A stretch of DNA of 64,000 bases from Eledone cirrhosa (GCA_964016885.1 OZ024740.1:7708450-7772449), one strand, 5' to 3'. Shown: positions 28,401-43,400, counted from the stretch's first letter. The notes: a model not told the origin generated them from the letters alone. Made by a program: numbers and translations.

Positions 28401-30974
28401 TTGGTATGTCAGTTTGGATTGGTATGTCAGTTTCGATTGGTATGTCAGTTTCGATTGGTATGTCAGTTTCGTGTGGTATGTCAATTTCGATTGGTATATC
28501 AATTTTGATTAGTATGTCAGTTTCTATTGGTATATCAGTTTCGATTGGTATATCAGTTTAGATTGGTATATCAGTTTCGATTGGTATGTCAGTTTCGATT
28601 AGTATAGCAGTTTCTATTGGTATGTCAGTTTCGATTGGTATGTCACATTCTATTGGTATATAAGTTTTGATTGGTATATCAGTTTCGATTGGTATATCAG
28701 TTTCGATTGGTATTTCAGTTTCGATTGGTATGTCAGTTTCTATTGGTATATTAGTTTCTATTGGTATGTCAGTTCCGATTGGTATGTCAATTTCGAGTGG
28801 TATATCAGTTTCGATTGGAATGTCAGTTTCTATTGGTATATCAGTTTCTATTCGTACGTCAGTTTCGATAGGTATGTCAGATTCTATTGGTATATCAGAT
28901 TTGATTGGTATATCAGTTTCGATTGGTATATCAGTTTCTATTGGTATGTCAGTTTCGATAGGTATGTCAGTTTTTATTGGTATGTCAGTTTCGATTGGTA
29001 TGTCAGTTTCGATTGGTATATCAGTTTCTATTGGTATGACAGTTTCGATTGGTATATCAATTTCGAATCGTATGTCAGTTTCGATTGGTATGTCAGTTTC
29101 GATTGGTATGTCAGTTTCGTTTAGTATGTCAATTTCGATTGGTATATCAATTTTGATTAGTATGTCAGTTTCTATTGGTATATCAGTTTCGATTGGTATA
29201 TCAGTTTCGATTGGTATGTCAGTTTCGATTGGTATATCAGTTTCTATTGGTATGTCAGTTTCGATTGGTATATCAGTTTCGATTGGTATGTCAGTTTCGA
29301 TTGGTATATCAGTTTCTATTGGTATGTCAGTTTCGATTGGTATATCAGTTTCTATTGGTATATCAGTTTCGATTGGTATATCAGTTTCTATTGGTATGTC
29401 AGTTTCGATTTGTATATCAGTTTCTATTGGTATATCAGTTTCGATTGGTATATCAGTTTCGATTGGTATGTCAGTTTCGATTAGTATATCAGTTTCTATT
29501 GGTATGTCAGTTTCGATTGGTATGTCAGATTATATTGGTATATCAGTTTTGATTGGTATATCAGTTTCGATTGGTATATCAGTTTCGATTGGTATGTCAG
29601 TTTCGATTGGTATGTCAGTTTCTATTGGTATATTAGTTTCTATTGGTATGTCAGTTCCGATTGGTATGTCAATTTCGAGTGGTATATCAGTTTCGATTGG
29701 AATGTCAGTTTCTATTGGTATATCAGTTTCTATTCGTACGTCAGTTTCGATAGGTATGTCAGATTCTATTGGTATATCAGATTTGATTGGTATATCAGTT
29801 TCGATTGGTATATCAGTTTCTATTGGTATGTCAGTTTCGATAGGTATGTCAGTTTCTATTGGTATGTCAGTTTCGATTGGTATGTCAGTTTCGATTGGTA
29901 TATCAGTTTCTATTGGTATGACAGTTTCGATTGGTATATCTATTTCGAATCGTATGTCAGTTTCGATTGGTATGTCAGTTTCGATTGGTATGTCAGTTTC
30001 GTTTAGTATGTCAATTTCGATTGGTATATCAATTTTGATTAGTATGTCAGTTTCTATTGGTATATCAGTTTCGATTGGTATATCAGTTTCGATTGGTATG
30101 TCAGTTTCGATTGGTATATCAGTTTCTATTGGTATGTCAGTTTCGATTGGTATATCAGTTTCGATTTGTATGTCTGTTTCGATTGGTATATCAGTTTCTA
30201 TTGGTATGTCAGTTTCGATTGGTATATCAGTTTCTATTGGTATATCAGTTTCGATTGGTATATCAGTTTCTATTGGTATGTCAGTTTCGATTGGTATATC
30301 AGTTTCTATTGGTATATCAGTTTCGATTGGTATATCAGTTTCGATTGGTATGTCAGTTTCGATTAGTATATCAGTTTCTATTGGTATGTCAGTTTCGATT
30401 GGTATGTCAGATTATATTGGTATATCAGTTTTGATTGGTATATCAGTTTCGATTGGTATATCAGTTTCGATCGGTATGTCAGTTTCGATTGGTATATCAG
30501 TTTCTATTGGTATGTCAATTTCGATAGATATGTCAGTTTCTATTGGTATATCAGTTTCGATTGGTATATCAGTTTAGATTGGTATATCAGTTTCGATTGA
30601 TATGTCAGTTTCGATTAGTATAGCAGTTTCTATTGGTATGTCAGTTTCGATTGGTATGTCACATTCTATTGGTATATCAGTTTCGATTGGTATATCAGTT
30701 TCGATTGGTATTTCAGTTTCGATTGGTATGTTAATTTCGAGTGGTATATCAGTTTCGATTGGAATGTCAGTTTCTATTGGTATATCAGTTTCTATTCGTA
30801 ATGTCAGTTTCGATAGGTATGTCAGATTCTATTGGTATATCAGATTTGATTGGTATATCAGTTTCGATTGGTATATCAGTTTCTATTGGTATGTCAGTTT
30901 CGATAGGTATGTCAGTTTCTATTGGTATGTCAGTTTCGATTGGTATGTCAGTTTCGATTGGTATATCAGTTTCT
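25466..30974 (+). repeat. Domain C 5.5-kb HOR, copy 1
   Basis: This copy matches the next one monomer by monomer at an offset of 5,509 bp, dropping to 5,455 bp after about 27.1 kb because three monomers present here are absent in copy 2. I see only around a dozen single-base differences, for example near 27440, 27929 and 29406. It ends with the one-base gain TTCGTAATGTCAG near 30799. The copy is internally mosaic: a landmark TTTCGAGTGG is at 28791 and 29673. Confidence 0.9.
28740..30510 (+). repeat. 882-bp duplication inside HOR copy 1
   Basis: Two neighbouring segments repeat at an offset of exactly 882 bp (49 monomers), shown by TTTCGAGTGG at 28791 and 29673 and by the matching runs starting at 29175 and 30057. 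A shortened third version starts near 30,738. Confidence 0.85.
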
Positions 30975-33900
30975 ATTGGTATGTCAGTTTCTATTGGTTT
31001 GTCAGTTCTGATTATTATATCAGTGACTATTGGTATGTCAGTTTCGATTGGTATGTCAGTTTCAATTGGTATATCAGTTTCTATTGGTATGACAGTTTCG
31101 ATTGGTATATCAGTTTCGATTGGTATGTCAGTTTGGATTGGTATGTCAGTTTCGATTGGTATGTCAGTTTCGATTGGTATGTCAGTTTCGTGTGGTATGT
31201 CAATTTCGATTGGTATATCAATTTTGATTAGTATGTCAGTTTCTATTGGTATATCAGTTTCGAATCGTATATCAGTTTAGATTGGTATATCAGTTTCGAT
31301 TGGTATGTCAGTTTCGATTAGTATAGCAGTTTCTATTGTTATGTCAGTTTCGATTGGTATGTCACATTCTATTGGTATATCAGTTTTGATTGGTATATCA
31401 GTTTCGATTGGTATATCAGTTTCGATTGGTATTTCAGTTTCGATTGGTATGTCAGTTTCTATTGGTATATTAGTTTCTATTGGTATGTCAGTTTCGATTG
31501 GTATGTCAGTTCCGATTGGTATGTCAATTTCGAGTGGTATATCAGTTTCGATTGGAATGTCAGTTTCTATTGGTATATCAGTTTCTATTCGTATGTCAGT
31601 TTCGATAGGTATGTCAGATTCTATTGGTATATCAGTTTTGATTGGTATATCAGTTTCGATTGGTATATCAGTTTCTATTGTTATGTCAGTTTCGATAGGT
31701 ATGTCAGTTTCTATTGGTATGTCAGTTTCGATTGGTATGTCAGTTTCGATTGGTATATCAGTTTCTATTGGTATGACAGTTTCGATTGGTATATCAGTTT
31801 CGAATCGTATGTCAGTTTCGATTGGTATGTCAGTTTCGATTGGTATGTCAGTTTCGTTTGGTATGTCAATTTCGATTGGTATATCAATTTTGATTAGTAT
31901 GTCAGTTTCTATTGGTATATCAGTTTCGATTGGTATATCAGTTTCGATTGGTATGTCAGTTTCGATTGGTATATCAGTTTCTATTGGTATGTCAGTTTCG
32001 ATTGGTATATCAGTTTCGATTGGTATGTCAGTTTCGATTGGTATATCAGTTTCTATTGGTATGTCAGTTTCGATTGGTATATCAGTTTCTATTGGTATAT
32101 CAGTTTCGATTGGTATATCAGTTTCTATTGGTATGTCAGTTTCGATTGGTATATCAGTTTCTATTTGTATGTCAGTTTCGATTAGTATATCAGTTTCTAT
32201 TGGTATGTCAGTTTCGATTGGTATGTCAGATTATATTGGTATATCAGTTTTGATTGGTATATCAGTTTCGATTGGTATATCAGTTTCGACTGGTATGTCA
32301 GTTTCGATTGGTATATCAGTTTCTATTGGTATGTCAATTTCGATAGATATGTCAGTTTCTATTGGTATATAAGTTTCGATTGGTATGTCAGTTTCTATTG
32401 GTTTGTCAGTTCTGATTATTATATCAGTGACTATTGGTATGTCAGTTTCGATAGGTATGTCAGTTTCTATTGGTATGTCAGTTTCGATTGGTATGTCAGT
32501 TTCGATTGGTATATCAGTTTCTATTGGTATGACAGTTTCGATTGGTATATCAGTTTCGAATCGTATGTCAGTTTCGATTGGTATGTCAGTTTCGATTGGT
32601 ATGTCAGTTTCTATTGGTATGTCAATTTCGATAGATATGTCAGTTTCTATTGGTATATAAGTTTCGATTGGTATGTCAGTTTCTATTGGTTTGTCAGTTC
32701 TGATTATTATATCAGTGACTATTGGTATGTCAGTTTCGATTGGTATGTCAGTTTCGATTGGTATATCAGTTGCTATTGGTATGACAGTTTCGATTGGTAT
32801 GTCAGTTTGGATTGGTATATCAGTTTCGATTGGTATATCAGTTTCGATTGGTATGTCAGTATCGATGGGTATGTCAATTTCGATTGGTATGTCAATTTTG
32901 ATTAGTATGTCAGTTTCTAATTGTATATCAGTTTCGATTGGTATGTCAGTTTAGATTGGTATATCAGTTTCGATTGGTATGTCAGTTTCGATTAGTATAG
33001 CAGTTTCTATTGGTATGTCAGTTTCGATTGGTATGTCAGTTTCGATTGGTATATCAGTTTTGATTGGTATATCAGTTTCGATTGGTATATCAGTTTCGAT
33101 TGGTATTTCTGCTTCGATTGGTATGTCAGTTTCTATTTGTATATTAGTTTCTATTGGTATGTCAGTTTCGACTGGTATGTCAGTTACGATTGGTATGTCA
33201 ATTTCGATTGGTATATCAGTTTCGATTGGTATGTCAGTTTCTATTGGTATATCAGTTTCTATTCGTATGTCAGTTTCGATAGGTATGTCAGTTTCTATTG
33301 GTATATCAGTTTCGATTGGTATGTCAGTTTCGATTAGTATATCAGTTTTTATTGGTATGTCAGTTTCGATTGGTATGTCAGATTCTATTGGTATATCAGT
33401 TTTGATTGGTATATCAGTTTCGATTGGTATATCAGTCTCTATTGGTATGTCTGTTTCTATTGGTATATCAGTTTCTATTCGTATGTCAGTTTAGATAGGT
33501 ATGTCAGTTTCTATTGGTATATCAGTTTCGATTGGTATGTCAGTTTCGATTAGTATATCAGTTTCTATTGGTATGTTAGTTTCGATTGGTATGTCAGATT
33601 GTATTGGTATATCAGTTTTGATTGGCATATCAGTTTCGATTGGTATATCAGTTTCTATTGGTATGTCAATTTCGATAGATATGTCAGTTTCTGTTGGTAT
33701 ATAAGTTTCGATTGGTATGTCAGTTTCTATTGGTTTGTCAGTTCTGATTATTATATCAGTGACTATTGGTATGTCAGTTTCGATTGGTATGTCAGTTTCA
33801 ATTGGTATATCAGTTTCTATTGGTATGACAGTTTCGATTGGTATATCAGTTTCGATTGGTATGTCAGTTTGGATTGGTATGTCAGTTTCGATTGGTATGT

Positions 33901-36438
33901 CAGTTTCGATTGGTATGTCAGTTTCGTGTGGTATGTCAATTTCGATTGGTATATCAATTTTGATTAGTATGTCAGTTTCTATTGGTATATCAGTTTCGAT
34001 TGGTATATCAGTTTAGATTGGTATATCAGTTTCGATTGGTATGTCAGTTTCGATTAGTATAGCAGTTTCTATTGGTATGTCAGTTTCGATTGGTATGTCA
34101 CATTCTATTGGTATATAAGTTTTGATTGGTATATCAGTTTCGATTGGTATATCAGTTTCGATTGGTATTTCAGTTTCGATTGGTATGTCAGTTTCTATTG
34201 GTATATTAGTTTCTATTGGTATGTCAGTTCCGATTGGTATGTCAATTTCGAGTGGTATATCAGTTTCGATTGGAATGTCAGTTTCTATTGGTATATCAGT
34301 TTCTATTCGTACGTCAGTTTCGATAGGTATGTCAGATTCTATTGGTATATCAGATTTGATTGGTATATCAGTTTCGATTGGTATATCAGTTTCTATTGGT
34401 ATGTCAGTTTCGATAGGTATGTCAGTTTTTATTGGTATGTCAGTTTCGATTGGTATGTCAGTTTCGATTGGTATATCAGTTTCTATTGGTATGACAGTTT
34501 CGATTGGTATATCAATTTCGAATCGTATGTCAGTTTCGATTGGTATGTCAGTTTCGATTGGTATGTCAGTTTCGTTTAGTATGTCAATTTCGATTGGTAT
34601 ATCAATTTTGATTAGTATGTCAGTTTCTATTGGTATATCAGTTTCGATTGGTATATCAGTTTCGATTGGTATGTCAGTTTCGATTGGTATATCAGTTTCT
34701 ATTGGTATGTCAGTTTCGGTTGGTATATCAGTTTCGATTGGTATGTCAGTTTCGATTGGTATATCAGTTTCTATTGGTATGTCAGTTTCGATTGGTATAT
34801 CAGTTTCTATTGGTATATCAGTTTCGATTGGTATATCAGTTTCTATTGGTATGTCAGTTTCGATTGGTATATCAGTTTCTATTGGTATATCAGTTTCGAT
34901 TGGTATATCAGTTTCGATTGGTATGTCAGTTTCGATTAGTATATCAGTTTCTATTGGTATGTCAGTTTCGATTGGTATGTCAGATTATATTGGTATATCA
35001 GTTTTGATTGGTATATCAGTTTCGATTGGTATATCAGTTTCGATTGGTATGTCAGTTTCGATTGGTATGTCAGTTTCTATTGGTATATTAGTTTCTATTG
35101 GTATGTCAGTTCCGATTGGTATGTCAATTTCGAGTGGTATATCAGTTTCGATTGGAATGTCAGTTTCTATTGGTATATCAGTTTCTATTCGTACGTCAGT
35201 TTCGATAGGTATGTCAGATTCTATTGGTATATCAGATTTGATTGGTATATCAGTTTCGATTGGTATATCAGTTTCTATTGGTATGTCAGTTTCGATAGGT
35301 ATGTCAGTTTCTATTGGTATGTCAGTTTCGATTGGTATGTCAGTTTCGATTGGTATATCAGTTTCTATTGGTATGACAGTTTCGATTGGTATATCTATTT
35401 CGAATCGTATGTCAGTTTCGATTGGTATGTCAGTTTCGATTGGTATGTCAGTTTCGTTTAGTATGTCAATTTCGATTGGTATATCAATTTTGATTAGTAT
35501 GTCAGTTTCTATTGGTATATCAGTTTCGATTGGTATATCAGTTTCGATTGGTATGTCAGTTTCGATTGGTATATCAGTTTCTATTGGTATGTCAGTTTCG
35601 ATTGGTATATCAGTTTCGATTTGTATGTCTGTTTCGATTGGTATATCAGTTTCTATTGGTATGTCAGTTTCGATTGGTATATCAGTTTCTATTGGTATAT
35701 CAGTTTCGATTGGTATATCAGTTTCTATTGGTATGTCAGTTTCGATTGGTATATCAGTTTCTATTGGTATATCAGTTTCGATTGGTATATCAGTTTCGAT
35801 TGGTATGTCAGTTTCGATTAGTATATCAGTTTCTATTGGTATGTCAGTTTCGATTGGTATGTCAGATTATATTGGTATATCAGTTTTGATTGGTATATCA
35901 GTTTCGATTGGTATATCAGTTTCGATCGGTATGTCAGTTTCGATTGGTATATCAGTTTCTATTGGTATGTCAATTTCGATAGATATGTCAGTTTCTATTG
36001 GTATATCAGTTTCGATTGGTATATCAGTTTAGATTGGTATATCAGTTTCGATTGATATGTCAGTTTCGATTAGTATAGCAGTTTCTATTGGTATGTCAGT
36101 TTCGATTGGTATGTCACATTCTATTGGTATATCAGTTTCGATTGGTATATCAGTTTCGATTGGTATTTCAGTTTCGATTGGTATGTTAATTTCGAGTGGT
36201 ATATCAGTTTCGATTGGAATGTCAGTTTCTATTGGTATATCAGTTTCTATTCGTAATGTCAGTTTCGATAGGTATGTCAGATTCTATTGGTATATCAGAT
36301 TTGATTGGTATATCAGTTTCGATTGGTATATCAGTTTCTATTGGTATGTCAGTTTCGATAGGTATGTCAGTTTCTATTGGTATGTCAGTTTCGATTGGTA
36401 TGTCAGTTTCGATTGGTATATCAGTTTCTATTGGTATG
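30975..36438 (+). repeat. Domain C 5.5-kb HOR, copy 2
   Basis: This is a near-identical tandem copy of 25,466-30,974, about 54 bp shorter. It carries the same one-base gain (TTCGTAATGTCAG) near 36254. Because the copy shares that rare indel, the duplication is later than the indel. Similarity ends at about 36,438, where copy 1 goes on with TGTCAG and this one with TGACAG. Two copies this similar could also come from an assembly error, and only long reads can exclude that. Confidence 0.9.
34195..35965 (+). repeat. 882-bp duplication inside HOR copy 2
   Basis: The same internal 882-bp duplication as in copy 1 (runs starting at 34630 and 35512). It therefore existed before the 5.5-kb unit was duplicated. 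The two sets differ at a few bases, such as TTTCGGTTGG near 34716. Confidence 0.85.
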
Positions 36439-39400
36439 ACAGTTTCGATTGGTATGTCAGTCTCGAATCGTATGTCAGTTTCGATTGGTATGTCAGTTTC
36501 GATTGGTATGTCAGTTTCGTTTGGTATGTCAATTTCGATTGGTATATCAATTTTGATTAGTATGTCAGTTTCTATTGGTATATCAGTTTCGATTGGTATA
36601 TCAGTTTCTATTGGTATGTCAGTTTCGATTGGTATATCAGTTTCTATTGGTATATCAGTTTCGATTGGTATATCAGTTTCGATTGGTATGTCAGTTTCGA
36701 TTAGTATATCAGTTTCTATTGGTATGTCAGTTTCGATTGGTATGTCAGATTATATTGGTATATCAGTTTTGATTGGTATATCAGTTTCGATTAGTATATC
36801 AGTTTCGATTAGTATGTCAGTTTGGATTGGTATATCAGTTTCTATTGGTATGTCAATTTCGATAGATATGTCAGTTTCTATTGGTATATAAGTTTCGATT
36901 GGTATGTCAGTTTCTATTGGTTTCTCAGTTCTGATTATTATATCAGGGACTATTGGTATGTCATTTTCGATAGGTATGTCAGTTTCTATTGGTATGTCAG
37001 TTTCGATTGGTATGTCAGTTTCGATTGGTATATCAGTTTCTATTGGTATGTCAATTTCAATTGGTATATCAGTTTTAATTAGTATGTCAGTTTCTAATGG
37101 TATATCAGTTTCGATTGGTATATCAGTTTCGATTGGTATGTCAGTTTCGATTTGTATATCAGTTTCGATTGGTATGTCAGTTTCGATAGTATATCAGTTT
37201 CTATTGGTATGTCAGTTTCTATTGGTCTGTCAGATTCTATTGGTATATCAGTTTCGATTGTTATATCAGTTTCGATTGATATATCAATTTCGATTGGTAT
37301 ATCAGTTTCTATTGGTATATCAGTTTCTATTGGTATGTCCGTTTTGATTGGTATATCAGTTTCGATTAGTACGTCAGTTTCGATTGGTATGTCTGTTTCG
37401 ATTGCTATATCAGTTTCGATTGGTATATCAGTTTTGACTGTTATGTCAGTTTCGATTGGTATATCACTTTCGATTGGTATGTCAGTTTCTATTGGTATAT
37501 CAGTTTCTATTGGTATGTCAGTTTCGATTGGTATATCAGTTTCGATTGGTATGTCAGTTTCGATTGGTATATCAGTTTCTACTGGTATATCAGTTTCGAT
37601 TGGTATGTCAGATTCTATTGGTATATCAGTTTTGATTGGTATATCAGTTTCGATTGGTATATCAGCTTCGATTGGTATGTCAGTTTCGATTGGTATATCA
37701 GTTTCTATTGGTATGTCAATTTCGATAGGTATGTCAGTTTCTATTGGTATATAAGTTTCGATTGGTATGTCAGTTTCTATTGGCTTGTCAGTTCTGATTA
37801 TTATATCAGTGACTATTGGTATGTCAGTTTCGATTGGTATGTCAGTTTCGATTGGTATATCAGTTTCTATTGGTATGCCAGTTTCGATTGGTATACCAGT
37901 TTCGATTGGTATGTCAGTTTGGATTGGTATGTCAGTTTCGATTGGTATGTCAGTTTCGATTGGTATGTCAGTTTCGTTTGGTATGTCAATTTCGATTGGT
38001 ATATCAATTTTGATTAGTATGTCAGTTTCTATTGGTATGACAGTTTCGATTGATATATCAGTTTGGATTGGTAAGTCAGTTTGGATTGGTATGTCAGTTT
38101 CGATTGGTATGTCAGATTCTATTGGTATATCATTTTCGATTGGTATATCAGTTTCGATTGGTATATCAGTTTCGATTGGTATATCAGTTTCTATTGGTAT
38201 ATCAGTTTCTATTGGTATGTCAGTCTCGATTGGTATATCAGTTTTGATTGGTATGTCAGTTTCTATTGGTATGTCAGTTTCGTTTGGTATGTCAATTTCG
38301 ATTGGTATATCAATTTTGATTAGTATGTCAGTTTCTATTGGTATATCAGTTTCGATTGGTATATCAGTTTCGATTGGTATGTCAGTTTCGATGGGTATGT
38401 CAATTTCGATTGGTATGTCAATTTTGATTAGTATGTCAGTTTCTATTGGTATATCAGTTTCGATTGGTATGTCAGTTTAGATTGGTATATCAGTTTCGAT
38501 TGGTATGTCAGTTTTGATTGGTATCTCAGTTTCGATTGGTATATCAGTTTCGAATGGTATGTCAGTTTTGATTTGTATATCAGTTTCTATTCCTATATCA
38601 GTTTCTGTTTGTATGTCAGTTTCGATTTGTATGTCAGTTTCTATTGGTATATCAGTTTCAATTGGTACGTCAGTTTCGATTAATATATCAGTTCCCATAG
38701 GTATGTCAGTTTCTATTGGTATATCAGTTTTGATTGGTATATCAGTTTCGATTGGTATGTCAGTTTCTATTGGTATATCTGTTTCGATTGATATGTCTGT
38801 TTCGATTAGTATATCAGTTTCTATAGGTATGTCAGTTTCTATTGGTATATCAGTTTGGATTGTATTGTCAGTTTCGATTGGTATATCAGTTTCGATTGTT
38901 ATATCAGTTTCGATTGGTATATCAGTTTCGATTGGTATATCAGTTTCTATTGGTATGTCAGTTTTGATTGGTATATCAGTTTCGATTAGTACGTCAGTTT
39001 CGATTGGTATGTGTTTTTCGATTGCTATATCAGTTTCGATTGGTATGTCAGTTTTGATTGGTATGTTAGCTTCGATTGGTATATCAGTTTCTATTCCTAT
39101 ATCAGTTTCTGTTGGTATGTCAGTTTCGATTGGTATGTCAGTTTCTATTGGTATATCAGTTTCGATTGGTATGTAAGTTTCTATTGGTATGTCACTTTCG
39201 ATTTTTTAATCAGTTACTATTGGTATGTCAGTTTCGATTGGTATGTCAATTTCGATTGGTATATCAATTTTGATTAGTATGTCAGTTTCTATTGGTATAT
39301 CAGTTTTGATTGGTATATCAGTTTCGATTGGTATGTCAGTTTCGATGGGTATGTCAATTTCGATTGGTATGTCAATTTTGATTAGTATGTCAGTTTCTAT

Positions 39401-40496
39401 TGGTATATCAGTTTCGATTGGTATGTCAGTTTAGATTGGTATATCAGTTTCGATTGGTATGTCAGTTTCGATTATTATAGCAGTTTCTATTGGTATGTCA
39501 GTTTCGATTGGTATGTCACATTCTATTGGTATATCAGTTTTGATTGGTATATCAGTTTCGATTGGTATATCAGTTTCGATTGGTATTTCAGTTTCGATTG
39601 GTATGTCAGTTTCTATTGGTATATTAGTTTCTATTGGTATGTCAGTTTCGATTGGTATGTCAGTTCCGATTTGTATGTCAATTTCGATTGGTATATCAGT
39701 TTCTATTGGTATGTCAGTTTCTATTGGTATATCAGTTTCTATTCGTATGTCAGTTTCGATAGGTATGTCAGTTTCTATTGGTATATCAGTTTCGATTGGT
39801 ATGTCAGTTTCGATTAGTATATCACTTTCTATTGGTATGTCAGTTTCGATTGGTATGCCAGATTCTATTGGTATATCAGTTTTGATTGGTATATCAGTTT
39901 CGATTGGTATATCAGTTTCTATTGGTATGTCAGTTTCTATTGGTATATCAGTTTCTATTCGTATGTCAGTTTCGATAGGTATGTCAGTTTCTATTGGTAT
40001 ATCAGTTTCGATTGGTATGTCAGTTTCGATTAGTATATCAGTTTCTATTGGTATATTAGTTTCGATTGGTATGTCAGATTGTATTGGTATATCAGTTCTG
40101 ATTGGTATATCAGTTTCGATTGGTATATCAGTTTCTATTGGTACGTCAGTTTCGATAGGTATGTCAGTTTCTATTGGTATGTCAGTTTCGATTGGTATGT
40201 CAGTTTCGATTGGTATATCAGTTTCTATTGGTATGACAGTTTCGATTAGTATATCAGTTTCGAATAGTATGTCAGTTTCGATTGATATGTCAGTTTCGAT
40301 TGGTATGTCAGTTTCGTTTGGTATGTCAATTTCGATTGGTATATCAATTTTGATTAGTATGTCAGTTTCTATTGGTATATCAGTTTCGATTGGTATATCA
40401 GTTTCGATTGGTATGTCAGTTTCGATTGGTATATCAGTTTCCATTGGTATGTCAGTTTCGATTGGTATATCAGTTTCGATTTGTATGTCCGTTTCG
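36439..40496 (+). repeat. Mosaic satellite between domains C and D
   Basis: No tandem HOR is visible. Pieces match several distant places: 36.44-36.89 kb follows domain C order; 37.2-37.44 kb follows domain B (18.55-18.78 kb, with GTACGTCAG and GACTGTTATG variants); 37.77 kb starts with the TTCTGATTATT landmark; 38.5-39.2 kb repeats the block at 20.5-21.2 kb; and 39.46-40.5 kb begins a domain D unit (ATTATTATAGCAG near 39475). A one-base loss lies near 37187 (TTTCGATAGTATATC). Confidence 0.7.
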
Positions 40497-43400
40497 ATTG
40501 GTATATCAGTTTCTACTGGTATATCAGTTTCGATTGGTATGTCAGATTCTATTGGTATATCAGTTTTGATTGGTATATCAGTTTCGATTGGTATATCAGT
40601 TTCGATTGGTATGTCAGTTTCGATTGGTATATCAGTTTCTATTGGTATGTCAATTTCGATAGGTATATCAGTTTCTATTGGTATATAAGTTTCGATTGGT
40701 ATGTCAGTTTCTATTGGTTTGTCAGTTCTGATTATTATATCAGTGACTATTTGTATGTCAGTTTCGATTGGTATGTCAGTTTCGATTGGTATATCACTTT
40801 CTATTGGTATGACAGTTTCGATTGGTATATCAGTTTCGATTGGTATGTCAGTTTCGATTGGTATGTCAGTTTCGATTGGTATGTCAGTTTCGATTGGTAT
40901 GTCAATTTCGATTGGTATATCAATTTTGATTAGTATGTCAGTTTCTATTGGTATGACAGTTTCGATTGATATATCAGTTTCGATTGGTATGTCAGTTTGG
41001 AATGGTATGTCAGTTTCGATTGGTATGTCAGATTCTATTGTATATCATTTTCGATTGGTATATCAGTTTCGATTGGTATATCAGTTTCTATTGGTATATC
41101 AGTTTCTATTGGTATGTCAGTCTCGATTGGTATATCAGTTTCGATTGGTATGTCAGTTTCTATTGGTATGTCAGTTTCGATTGGTATGTCAGTTTCGTTT
41201 GGTATGTCAATTTCGATTGGTATATCAATTTTGATTAGTATGTCAGTTTCTATTGGTATATCAGTTTCGATTGGTATATCAGTTTCGATTGGTATGTCAG
41301 TTTCGATGGGTATGTCAATTTCGATTGGTATGTCAATTTTGATTAGTATGTCAGTTTCAATTGGTATATCAGTTTCGATTGGTATGTCAGTTTAGATTGG
41401 TATATCAGTTTCGATTGGTATGTCAGTTTCGATTATTATAGCAGTTTCTATTGGTATGTCAGTTTCGATTGGTATGTCACATTCTATTGGTATATCAGTT
41501 TTGATTGGTATATCAGTTTCGATTGGTATATCAGTTTCGATTGGTATTTCAGTTTCGATTGGTATGTCAGTTTCTATTGGTATATTAGTTTCTATTGGTA
41601 TGTCAGTTTCGATTGGTATGTCAGTTCCGATTTGTATGTCAATTTCTATTGGTATATCAGTTTCGATTGGTATGTCAGTTTCTATTGGTATATCAGTTTC
41701 TATTCGTATGTCAGTTTCGATAGGTATGTCAGTTTCTATTGGTATATCAGTTTCGATTGGTATGTCAGTTTCGATTAGTATATCACTTTCTATTGGTATG
41801 TCAGTTTCGATTGGTATGCCAGATTCTATTGGTATATCAGTTTTGATTGGTATATCAGTTTCGATTGGTATATCAGTTTCTATTGGTATGTCAGTTTCTA
41901 TTGGTATATCAGTTTCTATTCGTATGTCAGTTTCGATAGGTATGTCAGTTTCTATTGGTATATCAGTTTCGATTGGTATGTCAGTTTCGATTAGTATATC
42001 AGTTTCTATTGGTATATTAGTTTCGATTGGTATGTCAGATTGTATTGGTATATCACTTCTGATTGGTATATCAGTTTCGATTGGTATATCAGTTTCTATT
42101 GGTACGTCAGTTTCGATAGGTATGTCAGTTTCTATTGGTATGTCAGTTTCGATTGGTATGTCAGTTTCGATTGGTATATCAGTTTCTATTGGTATGACAG
42201 TTTCGATTAGTATATCAGTTTCGAATAGTATGTCAGTTTCGATTGATAAGTCAGTTTCGATTGGTATGTCAGTTTCGTTTGGTATGTCAATTTCGATTGG
42301 TATATCAATTTTGATTAGTATGTCAGTTTCTATTGGTATATCAGTTTCGATTGGTATATCAGTTTCGATTGGTATGTCAGTTTCGATTGGTATATCAGTT
42401 TCCATTGGTATGTCAGTTTCGATTGGTATATCAGTTTCGATTGGTATGTCAGTTTCGATTGGTATATCAGTTTCTACTGGTATATCAGTTTCGATTGGTA
42501 TGTCAGATTCTATTGGTATATCAGTTTTGATTGGTATATCAGTTTCCATTGGTATATCAGTTTCGATTGGTATGTCAGTTTCGATTGGTATATCAGTTTC
42601 TATTGGTATGTCAATTTCGATAGGTATATCAGTTTCTATTGGTATATAAGTTTCGATTGGTATGTCAGTTTCTATTGGTTTGTCAGTTCTGATTATTATA
42701 TCAGTGACTATTTGTATGTCAGTTTCGATTGGTATGTCAGTTTCGATTGGTATATCAGTTTCTATTGGTATGACAGTTTCGATTGGTATATCAGTTTCGA
42801 TTGGTATGTCAGTTTCGATTGGTATGTCAGTTTCGATTGGTATGTCAGTTTCGATTGGTATGTCAATTTCGATTGGTATATCAATTTTGATTAGTATGTC
42901 AGTTTCTATTGGTATGACAGTTTCGATTGATATATCAGTTTCGACTGGTATGTCAGTTTGGAATGGTATGTCAGTTTCGATTGGTATGTCAGATTCTATT
43001 GGTATATCATTTTCGATTGGTATATCAGTTTCGATTGGTATATCAGTTTCTATTGGTATACCAGTTTCTATTGGTATGTCAGTCTCGATTGGTATATCAG
43101 TTTCGATTGGTATGTCAGTTTCTATTGGTATGTCAGTTTCGTTTGGTATGTCAATTTCGATTGGTATATCAATTTTGATTAGTATGTCAGTTTCTATTGG
43201 TATATCAGTTTCGATTGGTATATCAGTTTCGATTGGTATGTCAGTTTCGATGGGTATGTCAATTTCGATTGGTATGTCAATTTTGATTAGTATGTCAGTT
43301 TCAATTGGTATATCAGTTTCGATTGGTATGTCAGTTTAGATTGGTATATCAGTTTAGATTGGTATGTCAGTTTCGATTAGTATAGCAGTTTCTATTGGTA

